A stretch of DNA of 64,000 nucleotides from Pseudomonadota bacterium (GTDB lineage Bacteria; Pseudomonadota; Gammaproteobacteria; Xanthomonadales; Ahniellaceae), in the NCBI GenBank assembly GCA_022843465.1, contig JALHNO010000011.1, forward strand, positions 36,582 to 100,581, in the 5' to 3' direction. The first letter of the stretch is position 1. Each line of letters starts with the position of its first letter. The notes under the pieces were generated by a model, which worked only from the letters and a program-made list of their open reading frames with translations, was not told the origin of the DNA and searched no databases. The position numbers and the translations under genes are program-made. This document shows positions 1-7,543 of the stretch, piece after piece.

Positions 1-237
1 AGGCAGTTGCCGACAACCAGACAGCGGACTCTTCGCCAGCGTCGCAAACAGCGGCAAGCCGGGATGGCTGATCTCCGCGGAGTCGCGGACACCGTTCGGT
101 GGAGGGCTGCCATGGCGACGGGTCCGGCCAGCACTCGGGCCTCCACGCGACGGGTGTGCGCTGACGCGGTCGACCGGTTTCTCGGGGCCACCATAGGTCG
201 CACTCTGCGGCATCAGCCGGTCCGCGCCTTGAGCGCT

Positions 238-274
238 GAAAAACCCTCTAAAAACAGCTGTCAGGGACAGTGTT
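238..274 (-). terminator. possible leftward rho-independent terminator
   Basis: Read on the minus strand, a stem CTGTC-CCT-GACAG (plus-strand 258-270), extended by AACA/TGTT pairing, is followed by TTTTT, then AGAGGG, then a second TTTTT. That is the layout of an intrinsic terminator for transcription running leftwards. No minus-strand gene to its right is recognised, so its client is unknown. The stem is short and the T run is interrupted, so confidence is low. Confidence 0.3.
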
Positions 275-737
275 GAATATGCAAAGGAATCAGCTTTGTG
301 CTGAGCAGGCAAAGACGCGGGCAGACGCTCCGGAACCCAGGAAAACACTGTCAGATTTCGGCTCGCTGGATCAAGGAAGACTTTCGTGAAAAGGAAGCAA
401 GCGAGTCGCCCGGCGCTGGCCACCGTCAACCTACGGGACGCCACACACGGACAGCCAGAATAGCGTTGCCAGCAATTGCCGCTGAACTACGTGAAATAGG
501 GCTTGAAACTTCCATTCGGCAACGCCGACTGGATCGAGTCGGCGCCAGCCAGGTCAACCGATGGCCGGCGCTGTCAATTCCGACTGGTGACGACACTGAA
601 GCCGGCGTTCTTTGGCTGCATCCAGACGCCAGCCGTCGAAGATATTGGCAGCGGATGATTGCGACGTTGGCTCGAAGGCGGTCCGTGATGATTGTGTCAA
701 TTTCATTCGATTGATGACGAACACTGCACTTTCTATC

Positions 738-780
738 TTGAATTCAATAGTTGAATTCATGAATTTCTTTGGATAGAGTA
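738..780 (+). promoter_or_regulatory. candidate promoter/operator upstream of the biosynthetic cluster
   Basis: An AT-rich island in GC-rich sequence contains TTGAAT (751-756), a 17-base spacer and TAGAGT (774-779), a moderate sigma70-type match. Two copies of the 8-base palindrome TGAATTCA lie at 739-746 and 752-759, 13 bases apart. One overlaps the -35 box, which would suit a repressor or activator site. If used, it would give a leader of roughly 310 bases before the first exporter gene at 1097. This is pattern reading only; no regulator gene is visible in the window. Confidence 0.35.
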
Positions 781-1096
781 CGCGCCCTTCGCGGCTGGAC
801 CTTGTTTTGCCGGTCTCACAGAACAGGCTCACGCCCTCGCGGCAGCGGCCGCCGAGGCGAGACACCAGCCCGTGATGGCAGCAGGACTCGCTGCTGCCCG
901 TGCTGCCGCACGCGGGATCGGGTTGTCAGTGTTTGTAAGCCGCCTCGCAAAACCAGAGTGCCAGCACGGTGCTCTGCAGGACCGGGGTTGCAAATCCCAA
1001 TGCGGCGAACAGCGCGTGCGGGCGATAGCCGGCGCGCTACACCTGCGGGACTCCGGCAACGGAAGACCGCGGGGCCTTGTAGTCAGGAGAGCAGTT

Positions 1097-2041
1097 GTGT
1101 CTGTGGAAAACGTTCTCGACACCGAGAATCTACGCAAGTCCTACGCGGTACCCGGTCGACCGCAGTTCTTTGCCGTCAATGACGTCTCGATGAGCATTGC
1201 GCCAGGCGAGATCTATGCGTTCCTCGGACCCAACGGCGCCGGAAAGACCACCACGATCAAGATGGTTTCCGGACTGCTCGAACCGAGCACCGGAACGGTA
1301 CGAATCGCCGGGCTTGACCCGTTCAGCGACCGCCGCGCACTGGCCCAATTGGGCACGGTGCTCGAGGGTAACCGCAACCTGTACTGGCGAATGACCTGCC
1401 ACGAAAACCTGCTGTATTTCGGCGTGCTCAAGGGGATGAGCTTCGCCGACGCGCGCGCACGCTCGCGTGCATTGCTCGAACGCTTCTCGCTGACTGGCAA
1501 GCGCAATGCCCAGGTGCAGGCCCTGTCGCGCGGCATGCAGCAGAAGCTCGCCATCGCGGTCGCCCTCATGCATCGTCCGCGACTGTTGCTGCTCGACGAA
1601 CCTACGCTCGGCCTCGACGCGCATGCCTCGATCGAGGTGACCGCGATGATCCGTGACCTGATCGCGGATGGCGTAAGCATACTGCTGACGACTCACCAGC
1701 TGGACGTGGCGCAAGCTCTGGCGCACCGGGTTGCCATCATGTCTTCGGGAAGGATCGTCAAGGAGGCCAGAATGGCGGACTTGCTGGCCGAGTACGCGAA
1801 GAACGTCTACGAGATCCAGCTCGCCGACGAGATGTGCCCCGAGCGCGTGCGCGTACTGGAAGCCAGCTACACGGTCAGTTACAGCAATCAATGTCTGCAA
1901 CTGGCTTGCGATGCGGACGGGCTCTACGAGGCGCTTTCGATCATCCGCCCCGCCCAGGTGCAATCGGTTCGACGTCATCAGAGCGACCTGACCAGCATCT
2001 TCATTGCGTTGACCCAGGAAGGGGCGCCGGCAAATGCTTAG
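1097..2041 (+). CDS. ABC exporter ATP-binding protein
   Basis: Nucleotide-binding subunit of a two-gene ABC exporter, about 314 residues, of the multidrug/antibiotic type (DrrA-like). The Walker A motif GPNGAGKTTT is at residues 44-53, a slightly unusual signature LSRGMQQK follows, then Walker B LLLLDEP and a TTHQ switch. The GTG start at 1097 is chosen because AGGAG at 1085-1089 sits 7 bases upstream and homology begins at once; the frame remains open upstream to 872, but that extension has no ABC-like sequence. The stop overlaps the permease start by 8 bases, so the two are probably co-translated. Position at the head of the cluster suggests export of the lipopeptide or self-protection; this role is inferred. 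Confidence 0.9.
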   Translation: MSVENVLDTENLRKSYAVPGRPQFFAVNDVSMSIAPGEIYAFLGPNGAGKTTTIKMVSGLLEPSTGTVRIAGLDPFSDRRALAQLGTVLEGNRNLYWRMTCHENLLYFGVLKGMSFADARARSRALLERFSLTGKRNAQVQALSRGMQQKLAIAVALMHRPRLLLLDEPTLGLDAHASIEVTAMIRDLIADGVSILLTTHQLDVAQALAHRVAIMSSGRIVKEARMADLLAEYAKNVYEIQLADEMCPERVRVLEASYTVSYSNQCLQLACDADGLYEALSIIRPAQVQSVRRHQSDLTSIFIALTQEGAPANA

Positions 2042-2804
2042 CCTGTTCATGATCGAGTTCGACCGTGTGTTGCGGCTGCAGCTTCGCTATCCACTGGAAT
2101 TTGTCAGCGGGCTGCTGATCCTGACACTGCTGTTCTACGGATTGCTGGTCGGCGCGCAGCACATGACCGGGGTCGACAATTTCGGGGACAACCTGGATGG
2201 GATCATCATCGGCTATGGCACCTGGATCATCGTGGTCGCAGGCCTGAGCCAGATTCCGGGCGACATTGCCGGTGAAGCGCAGCGGGGGACACTCGAAAGC
2301 GTGTTCCTGGCCAAGTACCGCATGGACAGCATCTTCCTCGCACGATCGATTGCCGGTTCGCTGCAGAACCTGGTACTGACGTTCGCGGTCCTGCTGCTGC
2401 TTCTCTGGTTGACGGAGCGCAGCGTCAGCTTTCCGCCGGCAGCAATGCTCGCTGTGATCACCACGATACTTGCATCGATCAGTCTCGGCTTTCTTGCCGG
2501 CGGTCTGGCGTTGAAGTTCAAGCAGGTGGGTCGCGCCCTGGTCCTGGTGCAGTATCCGTTGCTGTTCCTGATGATCACGCCGTTCGAGACCATGCAGGCG
2601 GAGATCCTCAATCTTTCGCTGCTGCTGCCCGTCGTCCCAAGCGCAATCACCCTGCGCGAATTGACGGTGGCCGGCAAGGATCTTGGCGACAGCCACATCA
2701 TTGCCGCGCTGCTCAACGCAGCCGTCTATCTGGGTGTCGGAATGTTCTTCTTCAACCGATACGTGCGCTCGGTGAAGGCGAACGGCCTGCTGGGCGGGCA
2801 CTGA
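2034..2804 (+). CDS. ABC-2 type exporter permease
   Basis: Membrane subunit paired with the preceding ATPase, 256 residues. The translation shows about six hydrophobic segments (for example residues 23-41 and 60-80, and a very hydrophobic stretch around 110-125 rich in Leu), the usual ABC-2 transporter layout. The N-terminus, MLSLFMIEFDRVLRLQLRYP, is typical of permeases that begin with a cytoplasmic amphipathic helix. It overlaps the ATPase gene by 8 bases and its stop overlaps the next start as TGATG. Together with the ATPase it would form an inner-membrane exporter, presumably for the cluster product. Family assignment is firm; the substrate is inferred. Confidence 0.88.
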   Translation: MLSLFMIEFDRVLRLQLRYPLEFVSGLLILTLLFYGLLVGAQHMTGVDNFGDNLDGIIIGYGTWIIVVAGLSQIPGDIAGEAQRGTLESVFLAKYRMDSIFLARSIAGSLQNLVLTFAVLLLLLWLTERSVSFPPAAMLAVITTILASISLGFLAGGLALKFKQVGRALVLVQYPLLFLMITPFETMQAEILNLSLLLPVVPSAITLRELTVAGKDLGDSHIIAALLNAAVYLGVGMFFFNRYVRSVKANGLLGGH

Positions 2805-3115
2805 TGAGCCTGGATCGGACCGCGCGCTCCATGGCCTATTGCAAGGCTTGTCGTGTCGAGCAGTTGGCGGAGTTCCCAGGCTGGAGCCCGGGCACCCTGG
2901 CCAACGATGCCATCGTCTTCCTGCACGACGACTTCGTCGTCAGCAGCGACGCCGCGCGCACGCACATCGTGTTCAAGGATCAGAGCCTCGCCTGGCAGGC
3001 GTTCGCCACCAAGGTTCTCGCTCCAGCGTCCATTCTTTCCGCTGGCAAGGCCGCGCACTCGCTGCCGACCGCCAGCCTCACCACCACCCAAACCGGGAAT
3101 CAAGCCGATGTTTGA
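2804..3115 (+). CDS. small protein of unknown function
   Basis: I do not recognise this 103-residue protein. It is probably real: its ATG overlaps the permease stop (TGATG), its end overlaps the MbtH start by 8 bases, and it fills the gap exactly on the same strand. The N-terminal part contains a CKAC motif (residues 13-16) and a compact section [20 protein letters not shown] that looks like a folded beta-rich domain. The last 25 residues are Ser/Thr/Ala-rich and may be disordered. No signal peptide or membrane segment is evident, so it is probably cytoplasmic. Its place between exporter and MbtH suggests an accessory role in synthesis, but nothing in the sequence shows what it does. Confidence 0.6.
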   Translation: MSLDRTARSMAYCKACRVEQLAEFPGWSPGTLANDAIVFLHDDFVVSSDAARTHIVFKDQSLAWQAFATKVLAPASILSAGKAAHSLPTASLTTTQTGNQADV

Positions 3116-3320
3116 CAACGAAAACACCATCTTCAAGGCAGTCATGAACCACGAAGAACAGTATTCGATCTGGCCGGCAGATCGCGAGAACCCGCTTGGC
3201 TGGTCCGATGCAGGCAAGGTCGGCACCAAACAGGAGTGTCTGGACTACATCGCCCAGGTCTGGACCGACATGCGGCCGCTGAGTCTGCGTCGACACATGG
3301 AAGCGATGGCCCAGGCCTGA
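3108..3320 (+). CDS. MbtH-like protein
   Basis: A 70-residue MbtH-family protein, the small chaperone-like partner that binds NRPS adenylation domains and is often needed for their solubility and activity. Family signature residues are present: [10 protein letters not shown] at 15-24, PLGW at 29-32, and WTDMRPLSL near the C-terminus. The ATG at 3108 gives the usual family length; the same frame is open further upstream but without MbtH sequence. It overlaps the preceding gene by 8 bases. The nearest adenylation domains of the NRPS type are those in the subunits starting at 10998 and beyond, so it probably serves some or all eight of them. Confidence 0.95.
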   Translation: MFDNENTIFKAVMNHEEQYSIWPADRENPLGWSDAGKVGTKQECLDYIAQVWTDMRPLSLRRHMEAMAQA

Positions 3321-3399
3321 GTCGCATCCCGCCGTCCGGACGAAGGCAGCGCATCTCGCCTTTCACCGCAATCGCCCATCACACCAGGAGTGTCCCGCG

Positions 3400-4173
3400 A
3401 TGAAATCCAGCCCGTGGCTGGTGCCGACCCGGCCCAACCCGAGTGCCGCGCTGCGTCTGTTCTGCTTCCCCTATGCGGGCGGCGGTGCATCGGTATACGC
3501 GCCCTGGTCGAAGGCACTGCCGGCAACCGTTGAGGTTGTCTCGGTCCAGTTGCCCGGACGAGAAGGACGCTTTCACGAGCCGCCGCTGACCAACCTGCCC
3601 GAGGTCATGGACGGCGTCGCACGCGCCATCGGTGACAATCTCGACAAACCCTACATGCTGTTCGGGCACAGCCTGGGTGCGCTGATCGCTTTCGAGTTGG
3701 CCCGCCGCTTTGTCGCGCACGCACGGCCGCTACCGGTCGCTCTGGTCGTTTCCGGAAAACGGGCGCCGCACACACCTTCCCGTCGTCGCCCATTCGCACG
3801 GCTCCCGGACGCCGAGTTCATCCGCGAGATCGCCGCCTACAAGGGTACGCCAGCCAGCATCCTGGAGAACGCCGAACTGATGGAGCTGATCCTGCCGCGG
3901 TTACGTGCCGATGCCACGCTGTTTGACGACTATCAGTACCGAAGCAGCGGCCCGCTGCCCTGCCCGATCGTCGCGTTCGGCGGCACCGAGGATGCACATA
4001 TCAACCACACCGAACTTCTTGCCTGGGGCGAACTGACGGATACGTTTTCGTATCGCACCTTCGAGGGCGATCACTTCTTCATCCACAGCAATCACGACGA
4101 AGTCAGCCGCGCGCTGTCGGAAGTGATCGACTCCGCGGTCAGCGTCGGCAAGCCCGCGCTGCGCTGCGCCTGA
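3400..4173 (+). CDS. type II (editing) thioesterase
   Basis: An alpha/beta-hydrolase of 257 residues, the length and sequence type of stand-alone thioesterases in NRPS/PKS clusters. The nucleophile elbow GHSLGA lies at about residues 89-94, the acid residue is in GGTEDAH near 195, and the catalytic His is in EGDHFF near 226. The N-terminal FCFPYAGGGAS is characteristic. Such enzymes remove misprimed acetyl groups or stalled chains from carrier proteins. AGGAG at 3386-3390 supports the start. It is not fused to the last synthetase, so it is not a normal chain-releasing domain; whether it also releases the product is unknown. Confidence 0.93.
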   Translation: MKSSPWLVPTRPNPSAALRLFCFPYAGGGASVYAPWSKALPATVEVVSVQLPGREGRFHEPPLTNLPEVMDGVARAIGDNLDKPYMLFGHSLGALIAFELARRFVAHARPLPVALVVSGKRAPHTPSRRRPFARLPDAEFIREIAAYKGTPASILENAELMELILPRLRADATLFDDYQYRSSGPLPCPIVAFGGTEDAHINHTELLAWGELTDTFSYRTFEGDHFFIHSNHDEVSRALSEVIDSAVSVGKPALRCA

Positions 4174-4193
4174 GCAACTCAAGGACGACAGAC

Positions 4194-6236
4194 ATGAATA
4201 CGATCAATGGCGTTCGTACCGACGATCTTGTCAGCATCGTGGATCTCCTGGAACGGCGGGCTTCAGCGCATCCGGATCGCCATGCCTTCACGTTCCTCAA
4301 GGACGGCGCGATCGAGAGCGGGACGCTCAGTTACGCCGAGTTGCGCGCAAAGGTTGCGGCACTCGCCGCCGATTTTCAGCAGCGCGGCCTCGCGGGTCGC
4401 TCGGCCTTGCTGCTCTATCCACCAGGTCTCGAATTTGTCATTGCCTTTTATGCCTGCCTGTTCGCCAAGGTGGCCGCCATTCCGGCCGTGCCACCGCGCA
4501 TCAACCGCAACGTCGCCAACCTGGACGGCATCATGGCGGACGCTGGCGCCACGACAATCCTGACGTGCGCATCTCAGATTGAAAAGCTGCGGACGCTATA
4601 TGCCGATCAGGGCAATGCCACCATCTACGAGATGGTCGTGACAGACACGATCGAGACTGAACTGGCTATGCACTGGCAAGCGCCCGATATCGGTCGCGAC
4701 GATATCGCCTTCCTGCAATACACCTCAGGTTCAACCGGATCGCCGAAGGGCGTAATGGTCGGTCACGGCAACCTGCTGCACAACCACGAACTGCTGAAGA
4801 ACTTCTTTTCGCTGGATGAGAACTCGCGCTACGTCAGCTGGCTTCCGCACTATCACGACATGGGCCTGATCGGAAACATCATGCAGTCGGTGTACGTCGG
4901 TGCGCCCTGCTGGCTGATGTCACCCTCGGCCTTCGTCAAGCAACCCGCCTGCTGGCTGCGCGCAATATCCACCTATCGCGCGACGATCAGCGGTGCGCCG
5001 AACTTTGCCTATCAGTACTGTGTCGACCGCATGACCGATGCCCAGATGAGCGGGCTTGACCTGTCGAGCTGGCGCGTTGCCTACAACGGTGCCGAGCCAG
5101 TGCGCGCCGCTACCCTGCAGGCGTTTCAGCAGCGCTTCTCCGCCTGCGGACTTGCGGAAACCGCGCTGTATCCCTGTTATGGAATGGCCGAGGCCACCCT
5201 GATCATCTCCGGCGGCCGCATCGATGCGGCACCCACGATCACGTACTACGATCATGTCGAGTTGGAGCACAACCGGGTTGTGAAAGTCGCCGCAACCCAC
5301 CCTAACGCACATGCGCTGGTAGGTTGTGGCCGCGAGAGCGCGCGCGACAACCAGCAGATCCGGATTGTCGACCCGGTGACCCGCCAGGTACTGGGCAGCG
5401 GTGCATGCGGGGAGATATGGGTATCAAGCGGAAGTGTCTGCCAGGGATATCTCAACAAGCCGGAAATTTCCGAGCAGGTCTACCGTGCGCGCCCCGATGC
5501 AGTCGAGCGCTCGTTCGCACGTTCGGGAGATATCGGATTCCTTGACCCCGATGGTGAACTGTTCATCACGGGACGGATAAAGGAACTGCTCATCGTCCGC
5601 GGTCGCAACCACTATCCGACCGATATCGAGCAGACCGTCCAGCGCAGCCACCCTGCGCTTGCGATCGACGGCGGCGCAGCATTCGCCATCGAAGTCGACG
5701 GCCAGGAACGAGTGGTGGTCGCACAGGAGGTGGTGCGCGAATCGGCGACCCGCTTTGACCTCGATGCGATAGTTGCCGCCGCATCGGCTGCGCTGTACGA
5801 GGCTTTCGAGCTGCAACTGTATGCGTTTGCACTGGTGCGCCCCGGACGGATACCGAAAACATCAAGCGGCAAGATTCAGCGCGGCGTTGCCCGCGAGCAG
5901 TACCTTGCCGATGGCCTGCAGGCATTGGCGACCTGGAAGCTGCCCGCGCAGGAGATCGAACCGGCGGGACCGGTCAGCGCCGACGAGGACATCGATCTGC
6001 AGGATCAGGAAGTCGTCCAGTCCTGGCTGACAGCGAGAATCCGTCGCTACCTGCTCGCGATCCCGGCCGATATCGATCCGGATCTGCCGCTGTCGAACTA
6101 CGGGCTGGACTCAACCATCTCGCTGCAACTGGTGGAGGAGATCGCTCGGCTGACCCGCGCCGAAGTCGAGCCGACGCTGTTGTGGGAATACCCGACGCTC
6201 AACGCACTCAGTGCGCGGATCGCCCAGGCCGCCTGA
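4194..6236 (+). CDS. fatty-acyl-AMP ligase fused to an acyl carrier protein
   Basis: A 680-residue loading enzyme. Residues 1 to about 585 are an adenylate-forming FAAL: the P-loop LQYTSGSTGSPKG, the FAAL-typical SWLPHYHDMGLIG, YGMAEATL, and GRIKELLIVRGRNHYP follow in order. A carrier domain occupies about 600-680 with phosphopantetheine Ser640 in GLDS. FAALs activate free fatty acids as acyl adenylates and transfer them to an ACP without CoA. This protein therefore installs the lipid that starts the peptide, probably onto its own ACP. ATG at 4194 follows the thioesterase by 20 bases. The family distinction from CoA ligases rests on the sequence motifs; acyl chain length cannot be read. Confidence 0.93.
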   Translation: MNTINGVRTDDLVSIVDLLERRASAHPDRHAFTFLKDGAIESGTLSYAELRAKVAALAADFQQRGLAGRSALLLYPPGLEFVIAFYACLFAKVAAIPAVPPRINRNVANLDGIMADAGATTILTCASQIEKLRTLYADQGNATIYEMVVTDTIETELAMHWQAPDIGRDDIAFLQYTSGSTGSPKGVMVGHGNLLHNHELLKNFFSLDENSRYVSWLPHYHDMGLIGNIMQSVYVGAPCWLMSPSAFVKQPACWLRAISTYRATISGAPNFAYQYCVDRMTDAQMSGLDLSSWRVAYNGAEPVRAATLQAFQQRFSACGLAETALYPCYGMAEATLIISGGRIDAAPTITYYDHVELEHNRVVKVAATHPNAHALVGCGRESARDNQQIRIVDPVTRQVLGSGACGEIWVSSGSVCQGYLNKPEISEQVYRARPDAVERSFARSGDIGFLDPDGELFITGRIKELLIVRGRNHYPTDIEQTVQRSHPALAIDGGAAFAIEVDGQERVVVAQEVVRESATRFDLDAIVAAASAALYEAFELQLYAFALVRPGRIPKTSSGKIQRGVAREQYLADGLQALATWKLPAQEIEPAGPVSADEDIDLQDQEVVQSWLTARIRRYLLAIPADIDPDLPLSNYGLDSTISLQLVEEIARLTRAEVEPTLLWEYPTLNALSARIAQAA

Positions 6237-6274
6237 AGCCGCGCCTGCTGCCAGACCAACAGGAGACGACATCG

Positions 6275-7543
6275 ATGACCACAGTCGCCGAACGCAGCGG
6301 TGTCGCCTTTCGCTTCAATCCATTCGACAGCGCATTCATCGCCGATCCCTACCCCACGTTTCGACTGATGCGTGAGAACGATCCGGTCTACAAGTACCAG
6401 ACGCTCGCGGATGACGAGTGGATACTCACGCGCCACGCGGATATCCGGTCGGTGCTGACCGACCGGCGCTTCGGGATCGATAACCTCGGGGCGCGGGTAG
6501 CGCAGAAAATTCCATTCATGCCGGAAGACGCGCCCAGCCTGGGGCGGTTGAGTGCAACACTTGGCAGTTGGCTGTTCTTCGTCAATCCGCCCGACCACAG
6601 CAGGCTGCGCCATGTCGTCAGTCGCGATTTCACCGCGACCGCCATTACCCGCGTGCGACCAGTGGCCGAACAATTCGTCGACGGCGTGTTTGCCAGCCTC
6701 GAGCGCGATGGTCGCTTTGATCTCATGGCCGAGATCGCGCGGCCATTGCCGGCCGTTGTGACAGCGGCGGTCTTGGGTCTGCAGACAGATCGCGTACACG
6801 ACCTGGTCTCCTGCTCGGAACAGTTGTTCAGCATTTTCGAGCAGCCGATTTCGTTCAACGGCTACCGCAGCATGGCGTCCGCTGCGGAAACCTTCAGCAG
6901 CTTCTTCGAGGAAGAGTTCGCGCGGCGTGCAGGGCAGCCACCGAAGAACGACCTGCTCGGCAAACTGCTGCTCGGATGTGGCAAGGATCTCACGCATGCC
7001 GAACTGATCAGCTTCAGTGCCATGCTGTTCAGTGTTGGCCAGGAGACTACCGAGAACTACATTGGCAACGCGGTACTGGCCCTGCTGCAGAATCCAGCCC
7101 AACTGGAAAGACTGACGGCCGACCGCACGCGCGTTCCGGCTGCCGCGCTGGAGCTGGCCCGATACGACTCTGCGGTCCAGTTCATCACCAGGGTTCCGTT
7201 GGAGGACGTGATCATCAGCGGGCGCAAGCTTGGCCGTGGCGATCGGGTCTATCTTGCCCTGGGCGCCGCCAACCGGGACCCGGCCGCATTCCGCTCGCCC
7301 GATACCCTGGACATCGCACGTCGCGAGACGAGCAACCTGCCGTTCGGCTCGGGCATCCATTTCTGCCTGGGATCGGCCCTTGCCCGCCTGATGGTCGAAG
7401 TGGTGCTGGAACGCCTCATTGAGCATCCCGACGTCGAGATCGATCTGGCGGGCGTAGTGCGGAGGCGCACGATCGTGCTGCGGGGTGTCCGCCAGTTGCC
7501 GCTGCAGTTGCGCCGGCAGACTGATCACGGGGCGCTGGCGTGA
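6275..7543 (+). CDS. cytochrome P450
   Basis: Soluble bacterial P450 of 422 residues. The haem-ligand signature FGSGIHFCLG places the axial Cys at residue 364. The ExxR pair is E293/R296 (ELAR), and the oxygen-activation helix carries VGQETTE at 254-260, with Gly-Gln-Glu in place of the common Gly-x-Asp/Glu. AGGAG at 6261-6265 supports the ATG at 6275; the frame is open upstream, but into the end of the FAAL gene. It overlaps the next gene as GTGA. Its location between the fatty-acid loader and a DH-bearing module suggests oxidation of the carrier-bound acyl chain, for instance beta-hydroxylation. Hydroxylation of the peptide later is also possible. Confidence 0.93.
   Translation: MTTVAERSGVAFRFNPFDSAFIADPYPTFRLMRENDPVYKYQTLADDEWILTRHADIRSVLTDRRFGIDNLGARVAQKIPFMPEDAPSLGRLSATLGSWLFFVNPPDHSRLRHVVSRDFTATAITRVRPVAEQFVDGVFASLERDGRFDLMAEIARPLPAVVTAAVLGLQTDRVHDLVSCSEQLFSIFEQPISFNGYRSMASAAETFSSFFEEEFARRAGQPPKNDLLGKLLLGCGKDLTHAELISFSAMLFSVGQETTENYIGNAVLALLQNPAQLERLTADRTRVPAAALELARYDSAVQFITRVPLEDVIISGRKLGRGDRVYLALGAANRDPAAFRSPDTLDIARRETSNLPFGSGIHFCLGSALARLMVEVVLERLIEHPDVEIDLAGVVRRRTIVLRGVRQLPLQLRRQTDHGALA

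Larger units (their letters stand above)
1..1096. other. left flank without a convincing gene
   Basis: I see no coding sequence here that I can support. The open frames present encode Arg-rich, low-complexity translations with no recognisable motif and no good ribosome binding site. Composition changes sharply at about 715-780, where an AT-rich stretch interrupts GC-rich sequence; this stretch carries the candidate promoter described separately. The segment from about 780 to 1084 is GC-rich and would be untranslated leader if that promoter drives the exporter genes. Confidence 0.5.

Noticed and set aside
298..865. Two overlapping open frames (298-714 plus, 554-865 minus)
   Set aside because: No ribosome binding site, no motif, biased composition; neither can be supported as a gene.
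872..1096. N-terminal extension of the ABC ATPase to an ATG at 872
   Set aside because: No ABC-like sequence in the extension, whereas a good AGGAG sits 7 bases before GTG 1097.
3400..4173. Thioesterase as the normal chain-release enzyme
   Set aside because: It is stand-alone, of the editing type, and sits at the opposite end of the cluster; a terminal C domain is the more natural releaser, although participation cannot be excluded.
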